A DNA stretch of 21,604 nt from a virus. Below, piece after piece: positions 12,605 to 20,443 of the stretch; positions within the stretch are counted from its first letter, which is position 1, and each line of letters opens with the position of its first letter. The notes below the pieces were generated by a model, which saw only the letters and a program-made list of their open reading frames with translations, did not search any database and was not told the origin of the DNA. Both the position numbers and the translations under genes were made by a program. Location of the stretch: IMG/VR virus record IMGVR_UViG_3300020190_000415, positions 1-21,604 of that record, one strand, 5' to 3'.

Positions 12605-13154
12605 TACGTTCGTCCTCAATAAAAGTATCTAAAGTTATAGTGTCCTTCTTTTTCTTACGTTTATTTTTTATACGCTCTTCAAACTTATCATCAAACGTTC
12701 CGTGTTGTTGCATGAATCCAATAAACCCGTTATAAAAGTCATCATCGTCGTGGTTTTGTGTTTCATAGGATTCAAAAGTATTATCTCTTATGAGTTTACC
12801 ACGTATGTATGATTGTTTCTTTTCTTTTTCAATACGTCTAAGGAAAGCATAATAAATGATTTGAGTAAAGTATGAGAATGGATTAGACGATTTTTCTGGA
12901 TTAAAGTTGTCAAAATACATGATACAATTCTCTATACCATCGAGGATCATGTCATCTTTATAGGAATAATTTATGAAGTTGGGGCGATTAGCTAGTTTAG
13001 TTGCTATCTTTAATACACATTCACCAAGATAATTTGATATCGGTGGTTTAGGATCTCCACCAGATTCTGCTTCGCGACATTGCTTTTGATATTTTTTGAT
13101 CGCTTCGAGGAAGTCGACATTGTTTACGTAGTGCACCGGTTTCTTGTCCGACAT
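12597..13154 (-). CDS. 55: Late-transcription sigma factor gp55
   Basis: gp55 is the small sigma-like protein that directs host RNA polymerase to TATAAATA late promoters and contacts the gp45 clamp. The N-terminus MSDKKPVHYVNNVDFLEAI matches T4 gp55 (KPKYNYVNNKELLQAI). The middle has KDDMILDGIENCIMYFDNFN and a PFSYFTQIIYYAFLRRIEKE segment like T4's [21 protein letters not shown]. The C-terminus is basic then acidic. A GTG at 13163 is in frame, but ATG 13154 has AGGTGA 5 nt before it and matches the family start. Length 185 aa equals that of T4 gp55. It has its own promoter, and late boxes that it would read occur before gp22, the tail protein and regA. Confidence 0.94.
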   Translation of the reverse strand: MSDKKPVHYVNNVDFLEAIKKYQKQCREAESGGDPKPPISNYLGECVLKIATKLANRPNFINYSYKDDMILDGIENCIMYFDNFNPEKSSNPFSYFTQIIYYAFLRRIEKEKKQSYIRGKLIRDNTFESYETQNHDDDDFYNGFIGFMQQHGTFDDKFEERIKNKRKKKKDTITLDTFIEDERSE

Positions 13155-13183
13155 GAATATCACCTATGTTAATTATTAAGATC

Positions 13184-13212
13184 ATTATACTATAATACAA
13201 TTATAAAGTACA
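13184..13212 (-). promoter_or_regulatory. Promoter of gp55-gp47-gp46
   Basis: TGTACT (13212-13207), a 17-bp spacer, and TATAAT (13189-13184) on the minus strand. It is the only copy with a changed -35 base. It restarts transcription after the inserted glycosyltransferase-methyltransferase gene. Confidence 0.7.
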
Positions 13213-13217
13213 ATTAT

Positions 13218-14807
13218 TTAGGAACGAATAAAAAGTAATTCTACTATTACTCCTTTAGATAATAGCTCAGAAACATACTGTTCGGTTTGCAAAATAGGAT
13301 CGGGCAATCCCGGTTGTATTGGATCTCCTTCCCAATTATTGGGTGGGTGTTTTAATAAAATCCTTACATCAGAAAATCCTAAATTAATTAATGGATCATA
13401 CACATTTTGAATCAAAGATTGTTCGGATTTTATCATAGGATTTAATTCTACTATTATGGATGATACTCTATTGTCATCTAAAGTTTTGGTCATACCTTTA
13501 ATTACAAATTCTTCATGCCCTTCCACATCCATTTTAATTACTATATTCGTAGAATACGGACATATAGATTCAGAATCAATTTGTGAGGTAATTACAGAAT
13601 ATTTTGTTCCAGATGCTCTAATTTCAAGACTCGATCCGCCCATGTTATGCGGATCATCTATTAAATTTATAACATCTCCATCTGTATTTGAACACGCAAC
13701 TTCTCTGACAGTTATCCTATTTTGCCAACCATTTGCATTAATAGATGTTTTTAATAATTTACATGTAAGCGGGTGTGCCTCAAACGCTAATACTCTAGCT
13801 CCACACATTGCAGCAGTAAATGAATGTAATCCTATATTCGCCCCAATATCAATGAATAATGTTTTATTATCGCATAGTTTAGCTATCGCTGCAGCCACAC
13901 TTGGCTCCCAAGTTTTACCGCTTGCAATCTGTCTGCTTATATAATCATCGTCATTATGTGTATAACAAAGAAAATCTTTTGATCCAATAAATGGAATAAC
14001 TCTTTTAAATATTGGGAATAGATTTATATGAACACCTTGATCATATATCCATTTGGTCCTATCTTCAATTTGTTTATCAGTTAAATCATACTGTATACCA
14101 TATCCCAAATTAAATTGGTGCTTAATCCTCTCTCGAGTAGTCTGAGTTCTATTAAATTCACGTGTTTGCCCTATATATCTCCAATGAAGCATAACGGGTT
14201 TATCTATACATTCTAATGATGGTTGATTAAATTGTGGATTCCAATAATGTTGACCTACTTGAAAATTAGTTTCTACAATAGCATTAGGATTAAATATCAT
14301 TGGCTTATCATACATATAAGGATCTTTATTGATAAGCTTGTGTATTGGATCTTCTCGTAGTCCTTTAAGTGCAGATAAGTTTGGTTGTTGATGCGTTGAA
14401 AGTCTAGCTAAACAATTTTTAAATTCATCATCTTTAATAATAATTGCTATACTAATAACTGAACTGTGTGTTATTTTATTTTCTTTCCACTCAGTTAAAG
14501 CTGAAATTATATCATTTGGGTATTTTGGGAAAAAGATTAATTCATCTGTATCTGCAATAATAACATAATCAGCATGACCGCGTGACTCTTTCCATGCCTC
14601 ATTTTTCATTTTTATATTAGTTTTATCACATAGTCTATTAGTTTCTAACTGTCTAATTTCACGACCAGCTGATTTAATAATATCAATACTGTCATCAGTG
14701 CAACCTGCATCATAAAATATAATACGATCTGCCGTTTCATAATGTTTTAAAACAACACGAACTAAATCAGAATCATTCCATATTGGCATGTACACCCAAT
14801 ATTTCAT
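13218..14807 (-). CDS. Glycosyltransferase 2-like + FkbM methyltransferase fusion
   Basis: The 529-aa protein joins two enzymes. Residues 1 to about 250 look like a GT-A glycosyltransferase: an N-terminal YWVYMPIWNDSDLV strand, DAGCTDDS (about 34-41) and the metal-binding DTD in IADTDEL (about 83-89). Residues about 300-529 form an FkbM-type SAM methyltransferase: LFIDIGANIGLHSF (about 314-327, SAM motif I), AFEAHP, and IKMDVEGHEEFVIKGM (about 420-435). FkbM enzymes O-methylate sugars. The pair probably modifies a glycan, such as a virion glycan or host surface polysaccharide. It is more AT-rich and Ile/Asn-rich than its neighbours and interrupts the usual uvsW-to-gp55 stretch, suggesting later acquisition. 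AAGGA precedes the ATG. Confidence 0.85.
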   Translation of the reverse strand: MKYWVYMPIWNDSDLVRVVLKHYETADRIIFYDAGCTDDSIDIIKSAGREIRQLETNRLCDKTNIKMKNEAWKESRGHADYVIIADTDELIFFPKYPNDIISALTEWKENKITHSSVISIAIIIKDDEFKNCLARLSTHQQPNLSALKGLREDPIHKLINKDPYMYDKPMIFNPNAIVETNFQVGQHYWNPQFNQPSLECIDKPVMLHWRYIGQTREFNRTQTTRERIKHQFNLGYGIQYDLTDKQIEDRTKWIYDQGVHINLFPIFKRVIPFIGSKDFLCYTHNDDDYISRQIASGKTWEPSVAAAIAKLCDNKTLFIDIGANIGLHSFTAAMCGARVLAFEAHPLTCKLLKTSINANGWQNRITVREVACSNTDGDVINLIDDPHNMGGSSLEIRASGTKYSVITSQIDSESICPYSTNIVIKMDVEGHEEFVIKGMTKTLDDNRVSSIIVELNPMIKSEQSLIQNVYDPLINLGFSDVRILLKHPPNNWEGDPIQPGLPDPILQTEQYVSELLSKGVIVELLFIRS

Positions 14808-14839
14808 TTATAGTTCCTTGATATCATAATAAAAATAAT

Positions 14840-14868
14840 TGTACATTAATTTGGAGTTGAGGTATTAT
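14840..14868 (+). promoter_or_regulatory. Forward-facing promoter-like site before the fusion gene
   Basis: On the plus strand TGTACA (14840-14845), TTAA-starting 17-bp spacer, and TATTAT (14863-14868): the same architecture as the seven minus-strand promoters but facing right, against the 14884-15327 gene. Because TGTACA is palindromic, the same box could also serve the leftward fusion gene with a weak -10 (TATCAA, 16 bp away). Confidence 0.4.
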
Positions 14869-14883
14869 AACTGTATCTGGTGG

Positions 14884-15327
14884 TTAATGTATTAGCTTAG
14901 ATGTATCTGGAATAATCATTACATCAGGTAACTCTTCTTCATACTCTTGTTTTCTAAACATGTTCTGAAGCTTCTCTGCTAGTTCTTTCATCTCGTTCGG
15001 GTTATAGGCTTCTTGGGGAAAAGTGGTCGCACGGCCTAAAAAGTCGTCCACAGATTTATGGTATTCATTTATGTAACGGGGATCCATGTCTTGAATGAAT
15101 AACACGTGTTGTTTTGTGAAGGTATATTCGTCAGATGCTGAGAAGTGGGTCCATGCACCAAGTACGATAGAATCCATGACTTGACCATGAATAGACCTAG
15201 GTACATGTTTCACTGTCATAGGGAACATACATCTTACCTCATAATCATCTTCAGTGATGAGTTGAGTAAGGATTTCGTCTCCGCTTACCAGCTTTATTAC
15301 TACGTATCTATCTAACTCTGCAACCAT
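14884..15327 (-). CDS. Conserved phage protein, possible Sm-like N-terminus, 147 aa
   Basis: The start is the TAATG shared with the uvsW stop. The first half (YVVIKLVSGDEILTQLITED followed by YEVRCMFPMTVKHVP) has the strand-turn-strand pattern 'K-L-V-x-G-D-E-I', as seen in Sm-like small beta barrels that bind RNA. The second half is helical and acidic (MKELAEKLQNMFRKQEYEEELP). A protein of this kind commonly follows uvsW in cyanophage-type T4-like phages, as I recall, without known function. The Sm-like idea is pattern inference only. A promoter-like site faces this gene from its 3' side, which could give antisense RNA. Confidence 0.75.
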   Translation of the reverse strand: MVAELDRYVVIKLVSGDEILTQLITEDDYEVRCMFPMTVKHVPRSIHGQVMDSIVLGAWTHFSASDEYTFTKQHVLFIQDMDPRYINEYHKSVDDFLGRATTFPQEAYNPNEMKELAEKLQNMFRKQEYEEELPDVMIIPDTSKLIH

Positions 15328-16820
15328 TAAATGTTTACCTCGTAGACTTTATAGTCAAACTTTTCCTCTGAGTATATCTTAACTCGCTCAACAAAATGAT
15401 TCAATGTGTGGTTCTTTCTAGATTTCCATTGCATATCATCTGCGATATCGTATAATTTAAGATGAGTCTTGCCATCTTTTAACCTAAGTCCTCTGCCTAT
15501 TGACTGTAAGTTCCTGATCTTAGACTTAGTGGGACTAGCAAAGATGATGTTTTCTATGCTAGGTATATTTATACCCATTGAGAACGTAGCATATGAAGCC
15601 ACTATGATGGTATTATTTCCAAGTTCGGTATTCTTGCGGATATCCTCTCGATCTAATGTCTCTACTCCACCATGCACTACATAGACGTTCTTGTCGGGGG
15701 CTTTTGCTTTAATAGCTTCATATAAAGGTATACCATGCTTCTCTACGAATTGGAATAATACAAGTGTGTTGCCTTTACATGATGTAGTAAGGTTTCGTAT
15801 GAATTTATTTCGTGCTTCGTTTAATACTAAGTACTCCATCTCTTCTTGATATGTTTGTTCTTTACAAGCCTTACGTATCTCATCTTTGTATTTTAGTACG
15901 ACACAGTTGATGTCGATCTGCACGACCTTACCATCATCCATAAGTTCTTTCGTAGTCGTAACTCTATGGACTGGCCCAAATAAACCTTCTAATGTTAATT
16001 GATTGATCTTCTTATTATCGATGGTGCCTGTAGTACCGATACGATACTTAACATGTTGCATACGTTCCATGATAGTAATCAATGATGTTGCTTTAAATTG
16101 ATGAGCTTCGTCACCAACTATAACATCAAAATTCTCAAACCATTGTTTAGGCTGTGTATAGATGGATTGCCATGTAGTGATCAATACGTTCTTAGTAAAG
16201 TCTCTTGTAAATCCTGAATATAGTTTTTGACAATTATCTTTTACCGACCATTGATTATGTGATGAGTAGTCTTCAAAGTCTGAGTACATCTGCTCTACTA
16301 ATGATGTGGTAGGTACAACTATGATCGTCTTACGATCCTCTTCAAGGTGCCATCTCATTAGACAATAGATCATGAATGATTTACCAGATGCGGTAGGAGA
16401 TAGTAAGACCGTACGATTAAGGTTTAGTGATGTCTGTACAGCGGCGATCTGATAATCACGAGCTATGATTGGTTGACCACGACCATATAGATCTAGATCA
16501 TGTATAAACTTGGTGACTTGTTCTGTTGAGTAGTTATGTAGATCTAATGGTTTTGCATATTCGTCTGTTGGATTAAATGTTAGTTCATAATTATTACGCT
16601 GTGCAAACTCTAAGACATACTGATATAAGCCTGCATATAGCGTCTTCCTGATTAATGAGTACAGTCGGACTTTGCCATCCCATAACCTAGCTTTAAACTT
16701 AGGGGTAAACCTTGCACCAGGAACCTCGTAAGTAAAGAACGATTCAAGCTCTTGCTCACATCCCGCGTCTCCGTATACACGGATGTTTACTTCATTAATT
16801 TTTTCAATGGTTAGTTTCAT
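15327..16820 (-). CDS. uvsW: UvsW recombination DNA helicase
   Basis: UvsW is a superfamily 2 helicase that unwinds R-loops and branch-migrates recombination intermediates. It switches T4 from origin to recombination-dependent replication. The protein (497 aa; T4 503 aa) has an N-terminal DNA-binding domain with FTYEVPGARFTPKFKARLWDG, Q-like RDYQ, Walker A SPTASGKS (about 139-146), DEAH in VGDEAHQF (about 233-240), TGT, and motif VI QSIGRGLR (about 437-444). All helicase motifs are complete. The frame is open nine codons upstream to 16847, but I chose ATG 16820, which forms TAATG with the uvsY stop and matches the family start. Confidence 0.95.
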   Translation of the reverse strand: MKLTIEKINEVNIRVYGDAGCEQELESFFTYEVPGARFTPKFKARLWDGKVRLYSLIRKTLYAGLYQYVLEFAQRNNYELTFNPTDEYAKPLDLHNYSTEQVTKFIHDLDLYGRGQPIIARDYQIAAVQTSLNLNRTVLLSPTASGKSFMIYCLMRWHLEEDRKTIIVVPTTSLVEQMYSDFEDYSSHNQWSVKDNCQKLYSGFTRDFTKNVLITTWQSIYTQPKQWFENFDVIVGDEAHQFKATSLITIMERMQHVKYRIGTTGTIDNKKINQLTLEGLFGPVHRVTTTKELMDDGKVVQIDINCVVLKYKDEIRKACKEQTYQEEMEYLVLNEARNKFIRNLTTSCKGNTLVLFQFVEKHGIPLYEAIKAKAPDKNVYVVHGGVETLDREDIRKNTELGNNTIIVASYATFSMGINIPSIENIIFASPTKSKIRNLQSIGRGLRLKDGKTHLKLYDIADDMQWKSRKNHTLNHFVERVKIYSEEKFDYKVYEVNI

Positions 16821-17257
16821 TACATTCCAGCTAAGAACTTTTTCCATTCAATACCGTTTTTGAGTTGCCAATCTCGGGCTTTGATTTGTCCTAAAATACC
16901 TTCGAGTAGATAACCCATGGTTTCTAGGTATTCGATCTTAGTATTTAGGTTGATAAGATCTTGGTCGCCTTGAAGGAACTCGTCCATCTCGTTCTTAAGT
17001 GGCTTGATTAGTTGATAAGGCTCCCAACCCAATTGTTGTAGCTCTTCTCTTGATAGTTCGCCTCTGTAATACCTAAACTTATTCTTACGAAGTATGTTAT
17101 AGTCAGCTCTAGCCTTTGTTAGCTTAAGCTTAACTCCAACCATTAGCTTTATGTATTTAGAATGAACCTTTGCTGTTTCAGTAGAAGCTTCACCTAGATG
17201 ATTATCATCGATGAGGCTATCTTGTTCCCACATCTGCTGAATCTCTTCAATATTCAT
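16820..17257 (-). CDS. uvsY: UvsY recombination mediator
   Basis: UvsY loads the UvsX recombinase on gp32-coated single strands. The 145-aa protein (T4 137 aa) begins MNIEEIQQMWEQDSLID (T4: RLEDLQEELKKDVFID). It has VHSKYIKLMVGVKLKLTKA (T4: LYSKWLNKHSSIKKEM), a basic KNKFRYYRGELS stretch, and ends LEGILGQIKARDWQLKNGIEWKKFLAG (T4: LDAIKSRGFAIKHIQDMRAFEAG). The order uvsY-uvsW is the reverse of T4's but normal for cyanophage-type relatives. A TGTACA-17-TATAAT promoter lies 25 nt upstream of the start. Confidence 0.92.
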   Translation of the reverse strand: MNIEEIQQMWEQDSLIDDNHLGEASTETAKVHSKYIKLMVGVKLKLTKARADYNILRKNKFRYYRGELSREELQQLGWEPYQLIKPLKNEMDEFLQGDQDLINLNTKIEYLETMGYLLEGILGQIKARDWQLKNGIEWKKFLAGM

Positions 17258-17281
17258 AATTTACCCATTTTATAAAATTAC

Positions 17282-17310
17282 ATTATACTACATAATCTAT
17301 TTATTGTACA
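17282..17310 (-). promoter_or_regulatory. Promoter of uvsY-uvsW
   Basis: TGTACA (17310-17305), a 17-bp spacer starting ATAAATAG, and TATAAT (17287-17282) on the minus strand. It restarts early/middle expression just after the late tail-protein gene. Confidence 0.8.
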
Positions 17311-17313
17311 TGT

Positions 17314-17895
17314 TTAATTTGCAGCTCCAGCAGCACTCGTAGTTGAAGCAGGGTCTACGAAGTTGTAATAGTTATACCTAAATGTGGCTGTGCCTATCAA
17401 GTAGTTAACATCATTTAAGTTAGCCGAGAAGGGTAAAGAAGATATGCTGACTGGATGTAGGTCTCTAAATAATATAGTTTTAGAAGCGGTATTTTGGCTA
17501 GTTAAGATCTCTAACACCCCGTCAGAGTAGTTATTAACCATGCCTCCATAACGGCTACTCCCTACAGTAGCATCTTGTCCAGCTAAAGCTTGATGTTGAA
17601 GGTAATTTTCTGGGAAACCTAGTGCAATTATCCAATCAAATATACCTTTATAGTTAGCTAAGTTTTCGTCTACTAAGAACTGTATAGTTAAGTCACCAAA
17701 TCGTATCATATCGCCAGGTACACCAATAGTAGAAAGCGGTGTTGGTAAAGGTATTGATGGCAACTCGATCTCAGGCAAATTAACTTCTTGACAAAAATAT
17801 GTCAAGTCTGGTAATTTAGATATTGATAACCTAAACCCGGTAGGTGATAGAGGGTTTATGTTGGATGGTACTGGGCAATTCGCGTTTGCTGTCAT
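17314..17895 (-). CDS. Tail protein, T4 gp3/gp19-like tube fold
   Basis: The 193-aa protein has the pattern of tail-tube-fold proteins found next to gp23 in cyanophage-type phages. It shows FRLSISKLPDLTYFCQEVNLP near residue 22, VPGDMIRFGDLTIQFLVDE (about 59-77), the helix YKGIFDWIIALGFPENY (about 82-98), and a C-terminal FRDLHPVSISSLPFSA followed by DVNYLIGTATFRYNYYNF. In such phages it is often annotated gp3 (tail completion/sheath terminator); gp19 (tube) shares the fold, so I give no symbol. It has an exact late box, an AAGGAA ribosome site, and lies after the gp23 terminator, consistent with late virion expression. Confidence 0.78.
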   Translation of the reverse strand: MTANANCPVPSNINPLSPTGFRLSISKLPDLTYFCQEVNLPEIELPSIPLPTPLSTIGVPGDMIRFGDLTIQFLVDENLANYKGIFDWIIALGFPENYLQHQALAGQDATVGSSRYGGMVNNYSDGVLEILTSQNTASKTILFRDLHPVSISSLPFSANLNDVNYLIGTATFRYNYYNFVDPASTTSAAGAAN

Positions 17896-17919
17896 GATTG
17901 ATTCCTTTATTACATACTC

Positions 17920-17927
17920 TATTTATA
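17920..17927 (-). promoter_or_regulatory. Late promoter of the tail protein
   Basis: TATAAATA on the minus strand, followed by GAGTATG, 24 nt before the start codon. It matches the T4 late -10 box exactly and lies directly after the gp23 terminator, as expected for a restart of transcription by gp55-RNA polymerase. Confidence 0.75.
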
Positions 17928-17930
17928 TGC

Positions 17931-17956
17931 AATAAAAAGGGCTCTTGCGAGCCCTT
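17931..17956 (-). terminator. Intrinsic terminator after gp23
   Basis: A perfect 8-bp stem, AAGGGCTC and GAGCCCTT (17956-17949 with 17944-17937), capped by a GCAA tetraloop and followed by TTTTTATT on the minus strand. It lies 30 nt past the capsid gene stop. Confidence 0.92.
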
Positions 17957-17986
17957 CTTATCAATGTAGTTGCCTTACGGCTATTA

Positions 17987-19297
17987 TTACATTAAGTTTG
18001 TAACTGTCACTTTTCTGTAGTAGTAATTTGCGTTAGCAACGATAACGTTGTTATCAGAATTACCATCATCCAAGTTAACAAATGGGTTAGCAACAATACC
18101 GTAACGTGTCTTGAAGCCAATTTTTGGTTGGAATGTGTTAGGATCAACAGCACGAACCAATTGGAGAGGCACGTATGGGCAGTAGAATAAACCAGCATCA
18201 AATGCTGATGTACCCTTGTAGCCAACTACGAAGAATTGTGAACCAGAAGCAGATGGATTGCTACCGCCGCTATATGGATCAACATAAACTTTGTACTTAC
18301 CGTTTAAAACACCAGCGAATGTTGTTGAAGCTTCATCAACGTTCAATGATGTTGAAAGAGCTGGAGCGTAATCTAATACACCTGCCATAGCCATTGCAGA
18401 AGCAACGTCGCTTGAACAGATGATGAAATTACCACGGCCTCTACGTGTTTGTTGAGCAATCGCGTTAGCGTCACGTTCAACTTGGAATAAGAGACCTTTA
18501 AATTTCTCTACAGACCAACGACCGTTAGAGTCAACGTCTAAGTCGAATGTACCAGCTGTTGCAGTACCATGTTGTGCACCAACTTTAGCAGTAGCGTAAA
18601 CAGTTCTTACAACTTCACGGTTGATTTCAGCAAGGATTTCTGTTGAAAGGATGTTGCTTAATTCGCCTTCAGCATCTAAACCATGAACTGATTTCAAGTC
18701 TTGAGCTAACTCGATTGAGTATTCAGCTTTAAGAGCACGTGTTTTAGCTGTTACAGATGTCTTCTCGATTGAGAAAGCCATTTGATGGAAGTCAGAAGGT
18801 GTTGAACCTAAGTCTTCCGCAGTAGCTGTAGTCATACCTATACCAGTTTGGATTGAACCTGGGTGTACGCCAGAGTGTGTACCAGCACCAGCAAAGTCAG
18901 TATCAGCTTCGTTAAATAACGCTTCTGTACCAGCTTGTGTTGTATAACGTGATTTCATCGCGAAGATGAGACCAGTTGGTTGTGTCATTGGTTGAACACC
19001 AGCGATGTCGTATGCAATCATTTGTGGCATTGCACGACGTACTAACGCGATAAGAACTGGGTCGAAACCAGCTACTGTACCTGTTGCATCACCAGCACCA
19101 CCTAAAGCGATACCTGTACCGCCTGAGTTAGCAGGAGCAGTTTCGAAAAGTGCTTCTGCACCTTTTCTCATTTCACGCTCTTGGTTTTCTAATAGAATCG
19201 CAGTAACTTCCTTACGGTAGTTATCTTTGATATCTGGAAGTGACTTATGCTCTAAGATCGGCTCCCATTTTTTTACTAAGTCTTGACGAGTTGTCAT
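17987..19297 (-). CDS. 23: Major capsid protein gp23
   Basis: gp23 builds the phage head. The 436-aa protein (T4 521 aa; shorter in marine relatives) shows the T4-like pattern: LLENQEREM near residue 35, DPVLIALVRRAMPQMIAYDIAGVQPMTQPTG (about 79-109), ALKAEYSIELAQDLKSVHGLDAE, and a C-terminal FVVGYKGTSAFDAGLFYCPYVPLQ with FKTRYGIVANPF. An LFE site (residues 50-52) before TAPANSGG fits the (L/I)xE cut of the gp21 protease; about 52 residues would be removed. That site is inferred. AAGGAAA precedes the ATG, 12 bp after gp22. No gp24-type vertex protein is visible, as in cyanophage-type phages. Confidence 0.96.
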   Translation of the reverse strand: MTTRQDLVKKWEPILEHKSLPDIKDNYRKEVTAILLENQEREMRKGAEALFETAPANSGGTGIALGGAGDATGTVAGFDPVLIALVRRAMPQMIAYDIAGVQPMTQPTGLIFAMKSRYTTQAGTEALFNEADTDFAGAGTHSGVHPGSIQTGIGMTTATAEDLGSTPSDFHQMAFSIEKTSVTAKTRALKAEYSIELAQDLKSVHGLDAEGELSNILSTEILAEINREVVRTVYATAKVGAQHGTATAGTFDLDVDSNGRWSVEKFKGLLFQVERDANAIAQQTRRGRGNFIICSSDVASAMAMAGVLDYAPALSTSLNVDEASTTFAGVLNGKYKVYVDPYSGGSNPSASGSQFFVVGYKGTSAFDAGLFYCPYVPLQLVRAVDPNTFQPKIGFKTRYGIVANPFVNLDDGNSDNNVIVANANYYYRKVTVTNLM

Positions 19298-19308
19298 TTT
19301 TGTTTTCC

Positions 19309-20394
19309 TTATTTAATGTTGTCGAGTGCTGACATATACTTACTGATTGTAGGATCAACAGGCTTTTTAACTTCCTCTGTTAAACTTTCAACCGGTGTAT
19401 CTGTTACAACAGACTCAACGATTGTTGATGTCACCTTGTTTGTGAAATAATTTTCACGTATTGTCTTAACCTTAGTTTCGAAAGACTCTTCATCTTCAAA
19501 GACTAACTCTTCAGCAAGACCAAAGAATTTTTCTTTATCTGTTTCAGCAAGTCCTTCTGCGCCGTCAGCAATGATAGCTTCACGAGTTGCTTCGTTGATG
19601 ACTTTCGCCATTTCAACGTTAGCCGCAACTTGTTCATCTAACTTAGCTTGTAGGTCTGCAATTGCTTCTTCCATAGAACCTAATACATCGAATTTTTCCT
19701 CAGGAACATCGATATAGTGTTCTTCGAATAGGCCTTTAAGACCAGAAACAAAGCCTTCTAAGATATCAGACTTCATACCACTTTCAAGGGCAATTTCATT
19801 ATTTTGCATCCACTGCTCAGCAACGTAGCTGAGATATCCATCAACTTTTTCAACAAGACCCTCTTGATTCTGAGCGATAGCTTCTTCAAGCTTCGCATCA
19901 AATTCTTCTTGTAAACGAGTTACTTCTTCTTTTACTCGTGTTACGATAGCTGCTTCGAAGATTGTTGCTGCTTTAGCTTTAAATTCCTCTGAGAGGTCTT
20001 CACCGTTTACTAATGCATCAACGTCTTCTTTAAAATTAACTGCTGGACCTGCCGCTGTAGCTGGGATTACATCCTTAGCTGTACGGATAGGTGCTTGATC
20101 ACCAGCGTTAGCATGTGCTGTTGCAACGTTAGGTTTCTTAGAAGCAACTTCTGCTTCTTTTTCGTCTTGTGCGTTGTTCTTAGCATTAGCTTCATTTGGT
20201 ACTGGATTTTCAGCAGGAACTGAGTTAGTAGCTGTACGAAGTACTGCTTGGTCGCCTGCTGCAGCATCTTTAGTTACTGCATTGTTGGGACCACTTTCAG
20301 CACCAGCTAAATGTGATTCTTCATCAATTTGTTCTGCAGAATCTGTAGCTTTTGATTCAGCTAAGATTTGTGCAATTTTTTGTTCGATCGACAT
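19309..20394 (-). CDS. 22: Prohead core scaffolding protein gp22
   Basis: gp22 forms the inner scaffold of the immature head and is later cut to peptides by gp21. The 361-aa protein is very acidic and Ala/Glu-rich. Its N-terminal third is low-complexity and has an internal repeat (GDQAVLRTATNSVPA and GDQAPIRTAKDVIPA, about residues 47-61 and 96-110). The rest is predicted long helix and coiled coil (LQEEFDAKLEEAIAQNQEGL). The C-terminus ends with SKYMSALDNIK, a scaffold-type ending. Its place between gp21 and gp23 is diagnostic. AGGAG precedes the ATG, and a late box lies about 40 nt upstream. Confidence 0.92.
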   Translation of the reverse strand: MSIEQKIAQILAESKATDSAEQIDEESHLAGAESGPNNAVTKDAAAGDQAVLRTATNSVPAENPVPNEANAKNNAQDEKEAEVASKKPNVATAHANAGDQAPIRTAKDVIPATAAGPAVNFKEDVDALVNGEDLSEEFKAKAATIFEAAIVTRVKEEVTRLQEEFDAKLEEAIAQNQEGLVEKVDGYLSYVAEQWMQNNEIALESGMKSDILEGFVSGLKGLFEEHYIDVPEEKFDVLGSMEEAIADLQAKLDEQVAANVEMAKVINEATREAIIADGAEGLAETDKEKFFGLAEELVFEDEESFETKVKTIRENYFTNKVTSTIVESVVTDTPVESLTEEVKKPVDPTISKYMSALDNIK

Positions 20395-20434
20395 CTTTTT
20401 CTCCTATTTTTGTGTATCTTTACAGATATACTAT

Positions 20435-20442
20435 TATTTATA
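20435..20442 (-). promoter_or_regulatory. Late promoter of gp22-gp23
   Basis: TATAAATA followed by ATAGTATA on the minus strand, touching the end of the gp21 gene and 41 nt before the gp22 start. It is identical to the T4 late box. Confidence 0.75.
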
Positions 20443-20443
20443 G

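Noticed and set aside
18007-18225. Minus-strand frames inside gp23, gp22 (20067-20267) and gp47 (11587-11775)
   Set aside because: They are out-of-frame shadows within well-identified genes, with composition such as Gln/Leu runs that follows from the frame shift.
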